This document shows, one piece after another, positions 54,939-64,000 of a stretch of DNA of 64,000 nucleotides. This DNA comes from Wenzhouxiangella sp. XN24. GTDB lineage: Bacteria > Pseudomonadota > Gammaproteobacteria > Steroidobacterales > XN24. Both the position numbers and the translations under genes were made by a program. The notes below the pieces were generated by a model, which saw only the letters and a program-made list of their open reading frames with translations, had not been told where the DNA came from and did not search any database. Within the stretch, counting starts at the first letter, position 1, and every line of letters starts with the position of its first letter. The DNA lies in the NCBI RefSeq assembly GCF_011064545.1, contig NZ_JAAMFG010000026.1, positions 186,001 through 250,000 on the forward strand. Reading direction: 5' to 3'.

Positions 54939-55616
54939 ATGACAAGCACTCCTGTTGCCTTGCTCGCGGGTTCGACCGGCGCCGTGGGCCAGCGCCTGCT
55001 GGCACGACTGCTGGCGCGCCGTGACGGCACGCGTATTATCAGCCTCGGACGCCGGGCGCCTGCACCCCACCCATGGGTGGAACACATCACCGCAGACCTG
55101 GAAGAATTCCCTGCTGTTCTCGCCACCAGGCGCTGCAGCGAGGCGTTCTGCTGCCTGGGCACGACCATGAAGCGGGCGGGCAGCGAGGCCGCCTTTCGAG
55201 CTGTCGATCTCGACGGCGTCGTGCGCTTCGCGCAAGCCGCACAGGCTGCCGGCGCCGGATTTTTCGGTCTTGTCTCGGCCGCCGGTGCGTCGCCCGCGGC
55301 GCGGAATTTCTACCTTCGCACCAAGGGCGAAGCCGAGACGGCGATCGCGTCGCTCGATTTCGCGTGCATCGCCATCATGCAGCCGGGCCTGCTGCGCGGG
55401 CATCGCGAGGAGTTCCGCCTGGGCGAGCGACTGGGCCAGGGGGTGGCACCGCTGTTGGACCGACTCCTGCTCGGCCGCCTGGCACGCTATCGCAGCGTCG
55501 GGATCGAATCGGTGGCGGCCGCGCTCGACATGGCTGCACGCGAGCGGCATCCCGGCGTGCGACGCTATGGCCCCTCGGACATCGAAAGGCTTGCGCGTGA
55601 ACTCCAGGTCGGCTGA
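54939..55616 (+). CDS. NAD(P)-binding Rossmann protein, atypical SDR (TIP30/HTATIP2-like)
   Basis: 225 residues. Glycine-rich dinucleotide motif AGSTGAVGQRLL at residues 10-21, then CCLGTTMKRAGSEAAF and FYLRTKGEAE, where Tyr and Lys fit the SDR Y-x(3)-K pattern. This resembles oxidoreductase HTATIP2-like proteins of bacteria; substrate unknown. The RDD gene starts inside its last codons, so the two are translated together. Confidence 0.8.
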   Translation: MTSTPVALLAGSTGAVGQRLLARLLARRDGTRIISLGRRAPAPHPWVEHITADLEEFPAVLATRRCSEAFCCLGTTMKRAGSEAAFRAVDLDGVVRFAQAAQAAGAGFFGLVSAAGASPAARNFYLRTKGEAETAIASLDFACIAIMQPGLLRGHREEFRLGERLGQGVAPLLDRLLLGRLARYRSVGIESVAAALDMAARERHPGVRRYGPSDIERLARELQVG

Positions 55617-56037
55617 GCGCGTCCCCGGACTGGGGCGCCGGCTGGCGGCCTGTCTCTACGACGGCCTGGCGCTGGCCGCCGTGTGGATGATCGCGGGCGC
55701 TTTATGGGTGGCGTTGAGCCGCGCGGCGGCGCCACCGGGAGACTGGTGGTTCCGCGCTTACCTGCTGGCGGTGGCTGCGCTGTTTTTCGTCGGCGCATGG
55801 ATGCGCGGCGAAACGCTGGGGATGCGTGCATGGAAGCTGCGCGTCGTCGCCGCCGACGGTCGTCCGCCCGGCTTGCGGCCGGCGCTGCTGCGCTTCGCGA
55901 CTGCGCTCCTGTCCTGGTCGGCAGCGGGGCTCGGCTTCCTCTGGGTCCTGGTGGATCGGGACGGACTCGCGTGGCATGACCGGCTGTCCGGGACCCGGCT
56001 GGAACACCGCGCTCAGCGGACGCGCGACATCCCGTAG
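55597..56037 (+). CDS. RDD-family membrane protein
   Basis: 146 residues. RDD hallmarks: RLAACLYDGLALAAVW (the R..A...D pattern), GETLGMRAWKLRVV and DRDGLAWHDRLSGTRL. Three hydrophobic helices. RDD proteins are suggested to move ions or small solutes, but the role here is unknown. Start GTG at 55597, with GAAAGG upstream, overlapping the previous gene by 20 bases. Its 3' end overlaps convergent lptG by 25 bases. Confidence 0.88.
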   Translation: MNSRSAERVPGLGRRLAACLYDGLALAAVWMIAGALWVALSRAAAPPGDWWFRAYLLAVAALFFVGAWMRGETLGMRAWKLRVVAADGRPPGLRPALLRFATALLSWSAAGLGFLWVLVDRDGLAWHDRLSGTRLEHRAQRTRDIP

Positions 56038-57077
56038 AGCGCCGCACCGAGGACCACCGCCACCGGCAACCAGGCCGTCAGCCAGATCGGGGCGTTGTAG
56101 ACCTGGGCGCCGTCCGCCAGTGCGCCCTTGCCGAGGATGTAGAGAATCCCGATCAGGAAGCCCACCACGAAACGCGCGCTGTTCCCGCCGGCACGCAAGG
56201 GACCGAAGACGAACGGCAGCGCGAGCAGCGCCATGGCCGGCACGGCCGCGACATTGGCGATACGCTGCCACATGGCCATCTCGTAACGGCGCGCCTGCAA
56301 GTCGTTGGACTCGAGATAGCGGATATAGTCGCGGAGCATCGGAATGCTCATGCTGTTCGTGTCGATCAGCGAGACGGCCATCACCGCCGGATCGATGCCG
56401 GTGGCAATCTCCACCGACGGCAGGGACTCGGTCTCGATCCGCTCGCCGAAGCGGGTCAACTCGACATCCTCGAGCGTCCAGGTCCGGTCCGGGTCGACTT
56501 CGGCCCGCCGGGCCAGGGCCACCGAGTCGAGGCGCCCGGCCTCGTCGAAGCGGTAGACATAGACCCCACCGAGGCTTTCGAGACTCTCGACCTGCAGGAT
56601 ATTGAAGACCCGGTCCCCGTCGCGCAGCCAACTCCCCGACAAGCCCGAAAGGCTGGTGCGATTGCGTTTCAGCTCGTCCGCGTATTCGTCGGCGAAGCGT
56701 TCCGCGGGCGGCATCACCAATTCGCCGACGGCGGCGGCGGCAACAGCGAACACGCCGCCCGCCAGCAGCATGGAATAGGCCAGGCGCCGGAGTCCCACGC
56801 CGGCGGCGCGTATCGCCACGAGCTCGCTGTGCCTGGCCAGCGCGCCGAGCCCCATCATGCCGCCCAACAGTGCCGCTATCGGGAACACATCGAAGGCGTT
56901 GCGAGGCCATTGCGCCAGCGTGACCAGGAAGGCATCCGCCACCTGGAAACTCCCGCGGCCGACATCCTGCAGCTGCTCGGTGAGTGCAACAAAACCGATG
57001 AGGGCGAGCAGCACGAGCATGACGAGCAGCGTGGCGCGCGCGGCCGCGATGGCGAGGTAGCGATCGAGGATGCTCAT
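56013..57077 (-). CDS. lptG: LPS export ABC transporter permease LptG
   Basis: 354 residues. Helices at both ends (LLVMLVLLALIGFVALTEQL; FVVGFLIGILYILGKG) surround a periplasmic beta-jellyroll. ARHSELVAIRAAGVGLRRL is the coupling-helix region for LptB. With LptF and LptB it extracts lipopolysaccharide from the inner membrane. The ATG overlaps the lptF stop (ATGA). Confidence 0.95.
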   Translation of the reverse strand: MSILDRYLAIAAARATLLVMLVLLALIGFVALTEQLQDVGRGSFQVADAFLVTLAQWPRNAFDVFPIAALLGGMMGLGALARHSELVAIRAAGVGLRRLAYSMLLAGGVFAVAAAAVGELVMPPAERFADEYADELKRNRTSLSGLSGSWLRDGDRVFNILQVESLESLGGVYVYRFDEAGRLDSVALARRAEVDPDRTWTLEDVELTRFGERIETESLPSVEIATGIDPAVMAVSLIDTNSMSIPMLRDYIRYLESNDLQARRYEMAMWQRIANVAAVPAMALLALPFVFGPLRAGGNSARFVVGFLIGILYILGKGALADGAQVYNAPIWLTAWLPVAVVLGAALYGMSRVR

Positions 57078-58168
57078 TTGCGCCTCCATCGCGCGCGCAG
57101 CCGCCACGCGCCGCCGCCCTGCAGGAACAGCATCACCAGGCCGGTCGCAAGCAACAGGCCGTGCACCCACCATAGCCCGAGCCACGGCGGCACGTAGCCC
57201 CTCTCGATCAGCATGCGCCCCACACCGAGCAGGTTGCTGTAGATGATGAACACGAGAATTGCGAACCCGAGTCGCCCGTAGCGCCCGGAGCGCGGCGGAG
57301 CGCGGCCCAGCGGCACGGCGAGCAAGGCCAGCACGAGCACGGACGCCGGCGCACTGAGGCGCCAGTGCAGCTCCGCGATATCTTCGCTCTGTCCGGTGCC
57401 CAGCAGCTCGGACGTGGCCAGGTAACGGCGCTCGCCCGCCGGATCGGCGCGCCCCGGCATCGGGAGCGGAATCCCGTGCTCCCGGAAGCGCGCCGTGCGG
57501 AACTCAGGGCTGCCCGGATTCCCCGAATAGCGTATGCCGTCGTAGAGCACGAGGTAATTCTCATCGTCCGCGAGCGAGACTCTCTGGTCGGCGCGGGCCG
57601 CCGTCGCGATCTCCACCTGGTCGCCCGTGCGCTGCTGTATGAACACCCCGGTCAACTGGCCCGCCTCGTTCCTGTCCCGCGCATAGAACACCAGCCGCCC
57701 CCCGGAGGCGCTGCGAAACCGCCCCGGCTCGAGCGCGGTGATCTGCAGCTGCCGCTGGCCTTGCTCGCGGATTTCCATCGACGCCCGCCCGGCCCACGGC
57801 GCGGTGTCGAATGAAAGCACCGCCAGCGCCCCGGCCACGCCGAGTGCGGCCCAGCCCAGCGGCTGCAGCAATCGGGCGGCGCCGACGCCGCAAGCGTTGA
57901 GCGCCGCCATCTCGCTGTCGCGATACAGGCGTCCCAGCGTCAACATGACGGCGAAAAAGAAAGCCGCGGGCACCAGGATGCTCAGGTACTGGATGCTGGT
58001 CAGTCCCATGAGCTGCAGCACGGCTTCGCGCGGGATGCGATCCGCGGCCGCCCGGGCGAGCCCGCGCGCGAACTGGTCGCCGAGCAGAATCAGCATGAGC
58101 ACCACCGTCACACCGGCGAAAGTGCGGAAGGTTTCACGCAGCAGATAGCGGTTGATGATACCCGTCAC
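57074..58168 (-). CDS. lptF: LPS export ABC transporter permease LptF
   Basis: 364 residues, same six-helix plus periplasmic domain plan. N-terminus INRYLLRETFRTFAGVTVVLMLILLG and coupling region YRDSEMAALNACGVGAARLL. The start is a GTG at 58168. The 77 bases to pepA are the divergent promoter region. Confidence 0.95.
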   Translation of the reverse strand: MTGIINRYLLRETFRTFAGVTVVLMLILLGDQFARGLARAAADRIPREAVLQLMGLTSIQYLSILVPAAFFFAVMLTLGRLYRDSEMAALNACGVGAARLLQPLGWAALGVAGALAVLSFDTAPWAGRASMEIREQGQRQLQITALEPGRFRSASGGRLVFYARDRNEAGQLTGVFIQQRTGDQVEIATAARADQRVSLADDENYLVLYDGIRYSGNPGSPEFRTARFREHGIPLPMPGRADPAGERRYLATSELLGTGQSEDIAELHWRLSAPASVLVLALLAVPLGRAPPRSGRYGRLGFAILVFIIYSNLLGVGRMLIERGYVPPWLGLWWVHGLLLATGLVMLFLQGGGAWRLRARWRRK

Positions 58169-58245
58169 GGCGCCCGCAGTTTCGGCCTGCCCCCTTATCC
58201 ATTAAACTTCCGCATCTTAACGCGTCAGGATGAGGAGAGTGGCAA

Positions 58246-59742
58246 ATGGATTTTTCCGCAAAGACGGGATCCGCGGCGACCTTGAGAACGGATTGTGCCG
58301 TCGTCGGTGTCTATGCCAACGGCCGCCTTTCCCAGGCCGCCCGGGAAATCGATGCTGTCGCGGGCAACCTGATCTCCGGACTGGTGAAGCGCGGCGACTT
58401 CACCGGCAAGGCCGGCGCCACCCTGCTCCTCCACGGCCCGTCGGGCATTCCGGCCAAGCGGCTGCTGCTCACCGGACTCGGTGAACAGGGGAAACTGGAT
58501 CTGAAAGGCTGGCGCAAGGCCCACGGTGCCGCGGTGAGCGCGCTGCTGAAGACCGCCGCCAAGAACGCCTTCAGCTTCCTTTCCATGGAGGACGTGGCCG
58601 ACGGGGAGCCCTACCTGCTGGCCCGCCACGCGGCGGAGGCTGCCGAGGAAACCGCCTATCGCTTCGATGAACTGAAGTCGAAGATCGACGCGACGCCGGC
58701 CAGGCTCGGGCGCATGACCCTCTGGTTCCCGGACCGCAAGTCCCAGTCGGCGGCAGCCCGGGGCTTCACCCACGGCAAGGCCGTCGCCGATGGCCAGTCG
58801 CTGGCACGGCGCCTGGGCAACCTCCCGGGCAATATCTGCACGCCGACCTTCCTTGCCAGCGAAGCGCGCAGACTGGCCGCCGGGAACGCCGGGCTGAAAG
58901 TTTCGGTCGTCGAAGAAGCCCAGATGAAGAAGCTCGGCATGAACGCGCTGCTGTCGGTTTCCCAAGGCAGCCGGCAACCGCCGAAACTGATCGTCATGGA
59001 ATGGCGCGGCGGCCCGAAGCAAAAAGCCCCGGTCGCCCTGGTGGGCAAGGGCATCACCTTCGACACCGGCGGCATCTCGCTCAAGCCGCCCCCCGCCATG
59101 GACGAGATGAAATTCGACATGTGCGGTGCAGCGAGCGTCATCGGCACCATGGCGACCGTGGTGGCGCTGGAGTTGCCGATCAATGTCGTGGCGCTCGTTC
59201 CGGCGGCGGAGAACATGCCCGACGGACTGGCATCCCGACCCGGCGACATCGTCACGACCATGTCGGGCCAGACGGTGGAGATCCTGAACACGGATGCCGA
59301 AGGCCGGCTGATCCTCTGCGATGCCCTGACCTACGCGCGACGTTTCGAGCCGTCCACCGTCATCGACGTCGCTACCCTGACGGGTGCATGCGTCATTGCG
59401 CTCGGCCATCACCTGAGCGGCCTGATGAGCAGCGACGACCCGCTGGCACAGGAGATTCTCCGCGCGGGCGTCGATGCCGAGGATCGCGCCTGGCGCCTGC
59501 CGATCGGCGAGGAGTACGACGAGGGGCTGAAGAGCAACTTCGCGGATTTCGCCAACGTCGCCGGCCGCGAGGGTGGCGCGATCACGGCCGCATGCTTCCT
59601 GGCCCGCTTCACCCGCGACCTGAAGTGGGCGCACCTGGATATCGCAGGCACCGCCTGGAAGAGCGGCCGGGCGAAGGGTGCGACGGGACGACCCGTGCCG
59701 CTGCTGGCACAGTTCCTGATGAGCCGGGCCGGCGTCGCCTGA
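58246..59742 (+). CDS. pepA: Leucyl (cytosol) aminopeptidase PepA
   Basis: 498 residues, M17 family. Two-metal active-site blocks: VGKGITFDTGGISLKPP, MKFDMCGAASVIG and NTDAEGRLILCDAL. The N-terminal macro-like domain is present. It removes N-terminal amino acids; in E. coli it also binds DNA in recombination and carAB control. Divergent from lptF and first of pepA-holC-valS. Confidence 0.97.
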   Translation: MDFSAKTGSAATLRTDCAVVGVYANGRLSQAAREIDAVAGNLISGLVKRGDFTGKAGATLLLHGPSGIPAKRLLLTGLGEQGKLDLKGWRKAHGAAVSALLKTAAKNAFSFLSMEDVADGEPYLLARHAAEAAEETAYRFDELKSKIDATPARLGRMTLWFPDRKSQSAAARGFTHGKAVADGQSLARRLGNLPGNICTPTFLASEARRLAAGNAGLKVSVVEEAQMKKLGMNALLSVSQGSRQPPKLIVMEWRGGPKQKAPVALVGKGITFDTGGISLKPPPAMDEMKFDMCGAASVIGTMATVVALELPINVVALVPAAENMPDGLASRPGDIVTTMSGQTVEILNTDAEGRLILCDALTYARRFEPSTVIDVATLTGACVIALGHHLSGLMSSDDPLAQEILRAGVDAEDRAWRLPIGEEYDEGLKSNFADFANVAGREGGAITAACFLARFTRDLKWAHLDIAGTAWKSGRAKGATGRPVPLLAQFLMSRAGVA

Positions 59743-59761
59743 GGGCCGCTGCCGGATAGGA

Positions 59762-60214
59762 ATGACACGCGTTGATTTCTATGTCCTCGACGACCAGGCC
59801 GAAGCGGCGCGGGAGCGCTTCGCCTGCCGCCTGGTGGAGAAAGCTTTCCGGCTGAAGCACAAGGTCTACCTGCACACGGCCTCGGCGGCGGCGGCACGAC
59901 GCCTGGATAGCCTGCTGTGGACGTTCAGCGAGGGCAGCTTCATCCCGCACGTTCTCGCTGCACCCGACCTGGACCCGAGCCTCGCCGACGCCACGCCGGT
60001 GCAGGTCGGCACGGGCGAGGAACCGGGGTTCGACGCCGCAGTGCTGGTGAATCTCGATGGCGTCGTGCCGGGATTCTTCAGCCGCTTCGAACGGGTCGCG
60101 GAAATCGTCGGCGGCGATGCGACCGAGCGCACGCAGGCCCGGGAACGCTTCAAGTTCTACCGCGACAGGGGCTACGTGCTCGAAACGCACCGGATCGGGA
60201 GTGGCGCGACATGA
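59762..60214 (+). CDS. holC: DNA polymerase III chi subunit
   Basis: 150 residues. FYVLDDQAEAARERFACRLVEKAF at the start, LLWTFSEGSFIPH and ERFKFYRDRGYVLETHRI at the end match HolC. It links the clamp loader to SSB. 19 bases after pepA; its stop overlaps the next start as ATGA. Confidence 0.95.
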   Translation: MTRVDFYVLDDQAEAARERFACRLVEKAFRLKHKVYLHTASAAAARRLDSLLWTFSEGSFIPHVLAAPDLDPSLADATPVQVGTGEEPGFDAAVLVNLDGVVPGFFSRFERVAEIVGGDATERTQARERFKFYRDRGYVLETHRIGSGAT

Positions 60215-60516
60215 GCGACAAGACCAGGGCGGCGCCGGTGATTCCCGTGCTTTTCAAACAGGCGGATGACGAGACGCCCGATGCGCCCCCGGTGCTCCAT
60301 TCCGTGGCGATCCCGGCGCCAAGGCAGTTCTCGGACCACGAACTGGCCGCGCTGAAGGCGGAGCTCGTGGCGGTCGCATGGGAGGTCGTCCTCGACTCGC
60401 TGCACTCCGCGGTACGGGAGGTGGAGGCGGCGCTGTTCGAACAGGTATCCTCGCGCCTGCGCGACGAGCTTCCAGAGATCGTCGAACGCGCGCTGCGAAA
60501 CCATTTGCGTACCTGA
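60211..60516 (+). CDS. Small protein of unknown function between holC and valS
   Basis: 101 residues, not recognised. The N-terminal half (about 1-45) is Pro/Asp rich and probably unstructured ([19 protein letters not shown]). The C-terminal half is predicted helical and amphipathic ([38 protein letters not shown]), vaguely like DUF2497/PopZ-type C-terminal helices. It is coupled to holC by ATGA overlap and 19 bases before valS, and its codon bias is normal, so it is probably real. Position suggests a replication or translation accessory role, which is only inference. Confidence 0.7.
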   Translation: MSDKTRAAPVIPVLFKQADDETPDAPPVLHSVAIPAPRQFSDHELAALKAELVAVAWEVVLDSLHSAVREVEAALFEQVSSRLRDELPEIVERALRNHLRT

Positions 60517-60535
60517 AAACAACGAGCCCCCGTCG

Positions 60536-63295
60536 ATGCAGAAAACCTACAGTCCCGAGGACCTCGAGACCGCGATCTACGCCGAATGGGAGCGTCTCGA
60601 CTGTTTCACGCCCTCGGGTTCCGGAACACCCTATTGCATCATGCTGCCGCCGCCGAACGTCACCGGCACGCTGCACATGGGCCATGCCTTCCAGGACACG
60701 ATCATGGACGCGCTGACGCGCCTGCACCGGATGCGCGGCGACAACACGCTCTGGCAGCCGGGCAGCGACCACGCGGGCATCGCGACGCAGATGGTCGTGG
60801 AACGCCAGCTCAATGCGGAGGGCCGGACGCGCCAGGACCTCGGCCGGGAGCGCTTCGTCGAGCGCGTCTGGGAATGGAAGGCCACCTCGGGCGATACGAT
60901 CGAACGCCAGTTGAAAAGGCTGGGCGCCTCTGTCGACTGGTCGCGGCACAAGTTCACCATGGACCCGGAGCTTTCACGGGCCGTGACGCATGCCTTCGTG
61001 CAGCTGCACGACGAAGGCCTCATCTATCGCGGCAAGCGCCTCGTGAACTGGGACCCGGTCCTGCACACCGCCCTGTCTGATCTCGAGGTCGTCTCCCGGG
61101 AAGAGCCGGGCAAGCTGTGGCATTTCCGTTACCCCATGGCCGACGGCGACGGTGCGCTGGTGGTCGCCACCACGCGGCCGGAAACACTCCTCGGCGATAC
61201 CGCCGTGGCGGTGCATCCGGACGATGCACGCTATGCCGGCCTGGTCGGCCGGGAGGTGCTGCTGCCGCTGACGGGCCGGCGCATCCCCGTCATCGCGGAT
61301 GACTATGTCGATCCCGAGTTCGGCAGCGGTTGCGTGAAGATCACCCCCGCCCACGATTTCAACGACTACGAGGTCGGGCGGCGGCACGATCTCGAGATGA
61401 TCAATGTCCTGGACGCGGACGGTTCCCTGAACGAAGACACCCCCGCCGCATACCGCGGGCTCGACCGCTTCGTGGCCCGTGAACGCATCGTCGCCGACAT
61501 GGACGCGCTCGGGCTGCTGGTACAGACCGACGAGCACAGGATGTTCGTGCCCCGCGGCGACCGCAGCGGTGCGGTGCTGGAGCCTTTCCTCACGGACCAG
61601 TGGTACGTGAAAGTCGCGGACCTCGCTGCGCCGGCCATCGCCGCCGTCGAGGATGGCCGGGTGCGCTTCGTGCCGGAAAACTGGTCGAAGACCTACTTCG
61701 AATGGATGCGCAACATCCAGGACTGGTGCATCAGTCGCCAGCTCTGGTGGGGACATCGCATCCCCGCCTGGTACGACCCCGAGGGCGGCGTGCATGTCGG
61801 CGAGGACGAAGCGGACGCGCGGCGTCGCTCGGGACTCGGCGACGACGTCGTGCTGGTGCAGGACGAGGACGTGCTGGACACGTGGTTTTCCTCGTCGCTG
61901 TGGCCGTTCAGCACGCTCGGCTGGCCGGAGCGCACCCCGGCGCTGGCCACGTGGTATCCGGGCAACGTGCTGGTGACCGGCTTCGACATCATTTTCTTCT
62001 GGGTCGCCCGCATGATCATGATGGGCCTCAAGTTCCTGGGCGACGTGCCGTTTCGCGAGGTCTACATACACGGCCTGCTGCGCGACGCCGAAGGCCAGAA
62101 AATGTCCAAGTCGAAGGGCAACGTGCTCGACCCGCTCGATCTCATCGACGGCGTCGACATCGACACGCTGGTGACCAAGCGCACCACCGGCCTGATGCAG
62201 CCGCAACTCAAGGCGCGCATCGAGCAGGCGACGCGCAAGGAATTTCCCGGGGGCATCCCCGCCTTCGGCACCGACGCGTTGCGCTTCACCTTCGCATCAT
62301 TGGCCACCACGGGACGCGACGTGCGTCTCGACCTCGGCCGGATCGAGGGCTACCGGAATTTCTGCAACAAGCTCTGGAATGCCTCGCGCTTCGTGATGAT
62401 GAACACCGAGGGCGAAGACTGCGGGCCCGGCGGCGAACTCGCCCTGGCGGACCGCTGGATCCGCTCGCGGCTCGGTGAGGCGACGCGCGTCGCCCTGGAG
62501 TCCTTCGATGCCTACCGCCTGGACCTGGCCGCCCAGGCGATCTACGAGTTCACCTGGCACGAGTTCTGCGACTGGTACCTCGAGCTCGTGAAGCCGGCCC
62601 TGCATTCCGAGCAGGCCAGCGAGGCCGAAAAACGCGGCACCCGCCGGACATTGGCCGGGACACTCGAGGCCCTGCTGCGCCTGCTGCATCCCGTGATGCC
62701 GTTCATCACCGAGGCGCTGTGGCAGAAAGCAGCGCCACTGGTCGGCATCGATGGCGAAACGATCATGCGTCAACCCTACCCGGACGTCGCCGACTATCCG
62801 CGCGACACCCGGGCCGAAACCGAGATGGCCTGGGTGCAGGCTTTCGTCCTGGGCGTCCGCCAGGTCCGCGGCGAGATGAACATCGCCCCGGGCAAGCCGC
62901 TCAAGGTTCTGCTGCAGGATGCGGACGAGGACGAGCTGGCCTGCCTGGCGGCCAACGAGACGCTGCTGCTGCGCCTCGCGCGACTCGAATCGATCGAGGT
63001 GCTGGCGCCCGCAGCGGCGGCGCCTCCGGCCGCCACGGTGCTGCTGGGCAACACGAAGCTGCTCGTGCCGATGGCGGGCCTGATCGATGCGGAGGCGGAA
63101 CTGGCGCGCCTGGACAAGCAGCGCGACAAGCTGCGCGTCGATCTCGCCAAGACGCAGGCCAAGCTCGACAAGCCCTCCTTCGTAGACAACGCCCCCGCCG
63201 CCGTGGTCGAGAAAGAACGTCGGCGAGCGGCGGAACTCCTCGAGGGCATCGCCAATCTCGAACAGCAACTGGAGCGCGTCCGTGCCCTCGCCTGA
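60536..63295 (+). CDS. valS: Valyl-tRNA synthetase
   Basis: 919 residues, class I synthetase. Signature HMGH at 47-50 in [14 protein letters not shown] and KMSKS at about 522-526. The editing (CP1) domain includes [13 protein letters not shown]. The C-terminal coiled coil ([19 protein letters not shown]) is typical of ValS. ATG at 60536 is in line with homologues ([11 protein letters not shown]). Confidence 0.98.
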   Translation: MQKTYSPEDLETAIYAEWERLDCFTPSGSGTPYCIMLPPPNVTGTLHMGHAFQDTIMDALTRLHRMRGDNTLWQPGSDHAGIATQMVVERQLNAEGRTRQDLGRERFVERVWEWKATSGDTIERQLKRLGASVDWSRHKFTMDPELSRAVTHAFVQLHDEGLIYRGKRLVNWDPVLHTALSDLEVVSREEPGKLWHFRYPMADGDGALVVATTRPETLLGDTAVAVHPDDARYAGLVGREVLLPLTGRRIPVIADDYVDPEFGSGCVKITPAHDFNDYEVGRRHDLEMINVLDADGSLNEDTPAAYRGLDRFVARERIVADMDALGLLVQTDEHRMFVPRGDRSGAVLEPFLTDQWYVKVADLAAPAIAAVEDGRVRFVPENWSKTYFEWMRNIQDWCISRQLWWGHRIPAWYDPEGGVHVGEDEADARRRSGLGDDVVLVQDEDVLDTWFSSSLWPFSTLGWPERTPALATWYPGNVLVTGFDIIFFWVARMIMMGLKFLGDVPFREVYIHGLLRDAEGQKMSKSKGNVLDPLDLIDGVDIDTLVTKRTTGLMQPQLKARIEQATRKEFPGGIPAFGTDALRFTFASLATTGRDVRLDLGRIEGYRNFCNKLWNASRFVMMNTEGEDCGPGGELALADRWIRSRLGEATRVALESFDAYRLDLAAQAIYEFTWHEFCDWYLELVKPALHSEQASEAEKRGTRRTLAGTLEALLRLLHPVMPFITEALWQKAAPLVGIDGETIMRQPYPDVADYPRDTRAETEMAWVQAFVLGVRQVRGEMNIAPGKPLKVLLQDADEDELACLAANETLLLRLARLESIEVLAPAAAAPPAATVLLGNTKLLVPMAGLIDAEAELARLDKQRDKLRVDLAKTQAKLDKPSFVDNAPAAVVEKERRRAAELLEGIANLEQQLERVRALA

Positions 63296-64000
63296 GGCGC
63301 CCGCGGTGCCGCTGCCCACGCTGGGCGAGGACCTAGCCGGGATCAATGAGTCCCTGCGGCTGCTGCAGACGGTGATCCTCGGCAAGGATCGCCAGCTGCG
63401 GCTTTGCGTGTCCTGCCTGCTGGCCGGCGGGCACCTGTTGATCGAGGATGTCCCCGGCGTCGGCAAGACGATCCTCGCCCACGGCATCGCCCATGCGCTC
63501 GGACTCAGCTACCAGCGGATCCAGTTCACCAGCGACCTGCTGCCGGCCGACGTCGTGGGCGTATCGATCTACCAGCGCGAAGGCGGCGATTTCCGTTTTC
63601 ACCCGGGGCCGGTGTTCGCCCAGCTGGTGCTCGCCGACGAAATCAATCGTGCCACGCCCAAGGCACAGAGTGCGCTGCTCGAGGCCATGGAGGAACACCA
63701 GGTCACCGTGGATGGCGTGAGCCACCGTTTGCCGGAGCCGTTTTTCGTGGTTGCGACGCAGAATCCGGAGGACCAGGTGGGCACCTTCCCGCTGCCGGAA
63801 TCCCAGCTGGATCGCTTCCTGATGCGCATCCGGCTCGGTTACCCCCAACCCGCGCTCGAGCGCAAGCTGCTGCGCGGCGAGGATCGGCGCGTATTGCTCG
63901 CCAGCCTGCCGCCGGCCGGTGAACCGGGGATGCTGCTGCGCCTGCGGGGGGAAGTCGGCAAGGTGCATGTCTCCGAGGCGCTGCTCGACTATGTCCAGGC
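63282..64000 (+). CDS. MoxR-family AAA+ ATPase, 3' end outside the window
   Basis: About 239 codons are visible. Walker [13 protein letters not shown], Walker [22 protein letters not shown], sensor-1 [23 protein letters not shown]. MoxR ATPases act as chaperones for assembling von Willebrand-domain or metal-containing partners and are usually followed by DUF58 genes; that part lies beyond the window. Start GTG at 63282 (VPSPEAP) has GGAG 7 bases upstream and overlaps the end of valS by 14 bases. Confidence 0.93.
   Translation, partial: MPSPEAPAVPLPTLGEDLAGINESLRLLQTVILGKDRQLRLCVSCLLAGGHLLIEDVPGVGKTILAHGIAHALGLSYQRIQFTSDLLPADVVGVSIYQREGGDFRFHPGPVFAQLVLADEINRATPKAQSALLEAMEEHQVTVDGVSHRLPEPFFVVATQNPEDQVGTFPLPESQLDRFLMRIRLGYPQPALERKLLRGEDRRVLLASLPPAGEPGMLLRLRGEVGKVHVSEALLDYVQ

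Overview
The window is GC-rich, densely coded chromosomal DNA of a gammaproteobacterium. It is mostly core genome. Several gene orders match those known from Escherichia coli and its relatives: kbl-tdh, rpsP-rimM-trmD-rplS beside ffh and the ypjD-corB pair, nnr-tsaE-amiC-mutL-miaA-hfq-hflX-hflK-hflC-DUF2065-purA with queG divergent, rnr-rlmB, rpsF-rpsR-rplI-dnaB-alr, pcnB-folK-panB-panC-panD, lptF-lptG, and pepA-holC-valS. The genus cannot be fixed from sequence reading alone. GC content, frequent GTG/TTG starts, an endonuclease-type MutL, a CTC-anticodon tRNA-Glu and no priB beside rpsF argue against enterobacteria and fit one of the high-GC environmental gammaproteobacterial orders.

Layout. 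1-9666: end of a Crp/Fnr-type regulator gene, then an amino-acid catabolic block (L-serine dehydratase, PutA and a secreted zinc peptidase in one minus-strand run, an Hsp15-like protein, and divergent kbl-tdh for threonine breakdown). 9691-18557: sppA, the ribosomal protein/tRNA modification operon, ffh, the divergent ypjD-corB pair and radA. 18778-28125: a PP2C phosphatase/FHA pair, then alr, dnaB, rplI, a DUF2232 membrane protein, rpsR, rpsF, rlmB and rnr. 28248-30113: tRNA-Leu(CAG) followed by a short accessory segment (unknown membrane protein, BrnT/BrnA toxin-antitoxin) that ends in an exact 12-bp copy of the tRNA 3' end. It looks like the scar or remnant of an element integrated at the tRNA. 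30157-42615: a haloalkane dehalogenase gene followed by the long purA-to-nnr cluster on the minus strand. 42652-49586: queG, a cyclic-nucleotide-domain/GGDEF protein, pantothenate genes, a deoxynucleoside kinase, folK and pcnB. 49739-54607: tRNA-Glu(CTC), a POT peptide transporter and a glycine-betaine type ABC importer (proV-proW-proX order). 54939-64000: an SDR/RDD pair, lptF-lptG, pepA-holC-small gene-valS and the start of a MoxR ATPase gene that runs off the window.

Most genes sit in tightly coupled operons, with ATGA, GTGA, TGATG and TAATG stop/start overlaps marking translational coupling. No CRISPR array, transposase, integrase, prophage or biosynthetic cluster is visible. The most interesting non-core structure is the tRNA-Leu-flanked BrnTA segment. 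Secondary items are a symmetric bidirectional promoter between nnr and queG, the FHA/PP2C pair with no visible kinase, a 22-bp palindrome upstream of the betaine transporter, a poly-aspartate tail on ribosomal protein S6, and pcnB lacking any ATG start.
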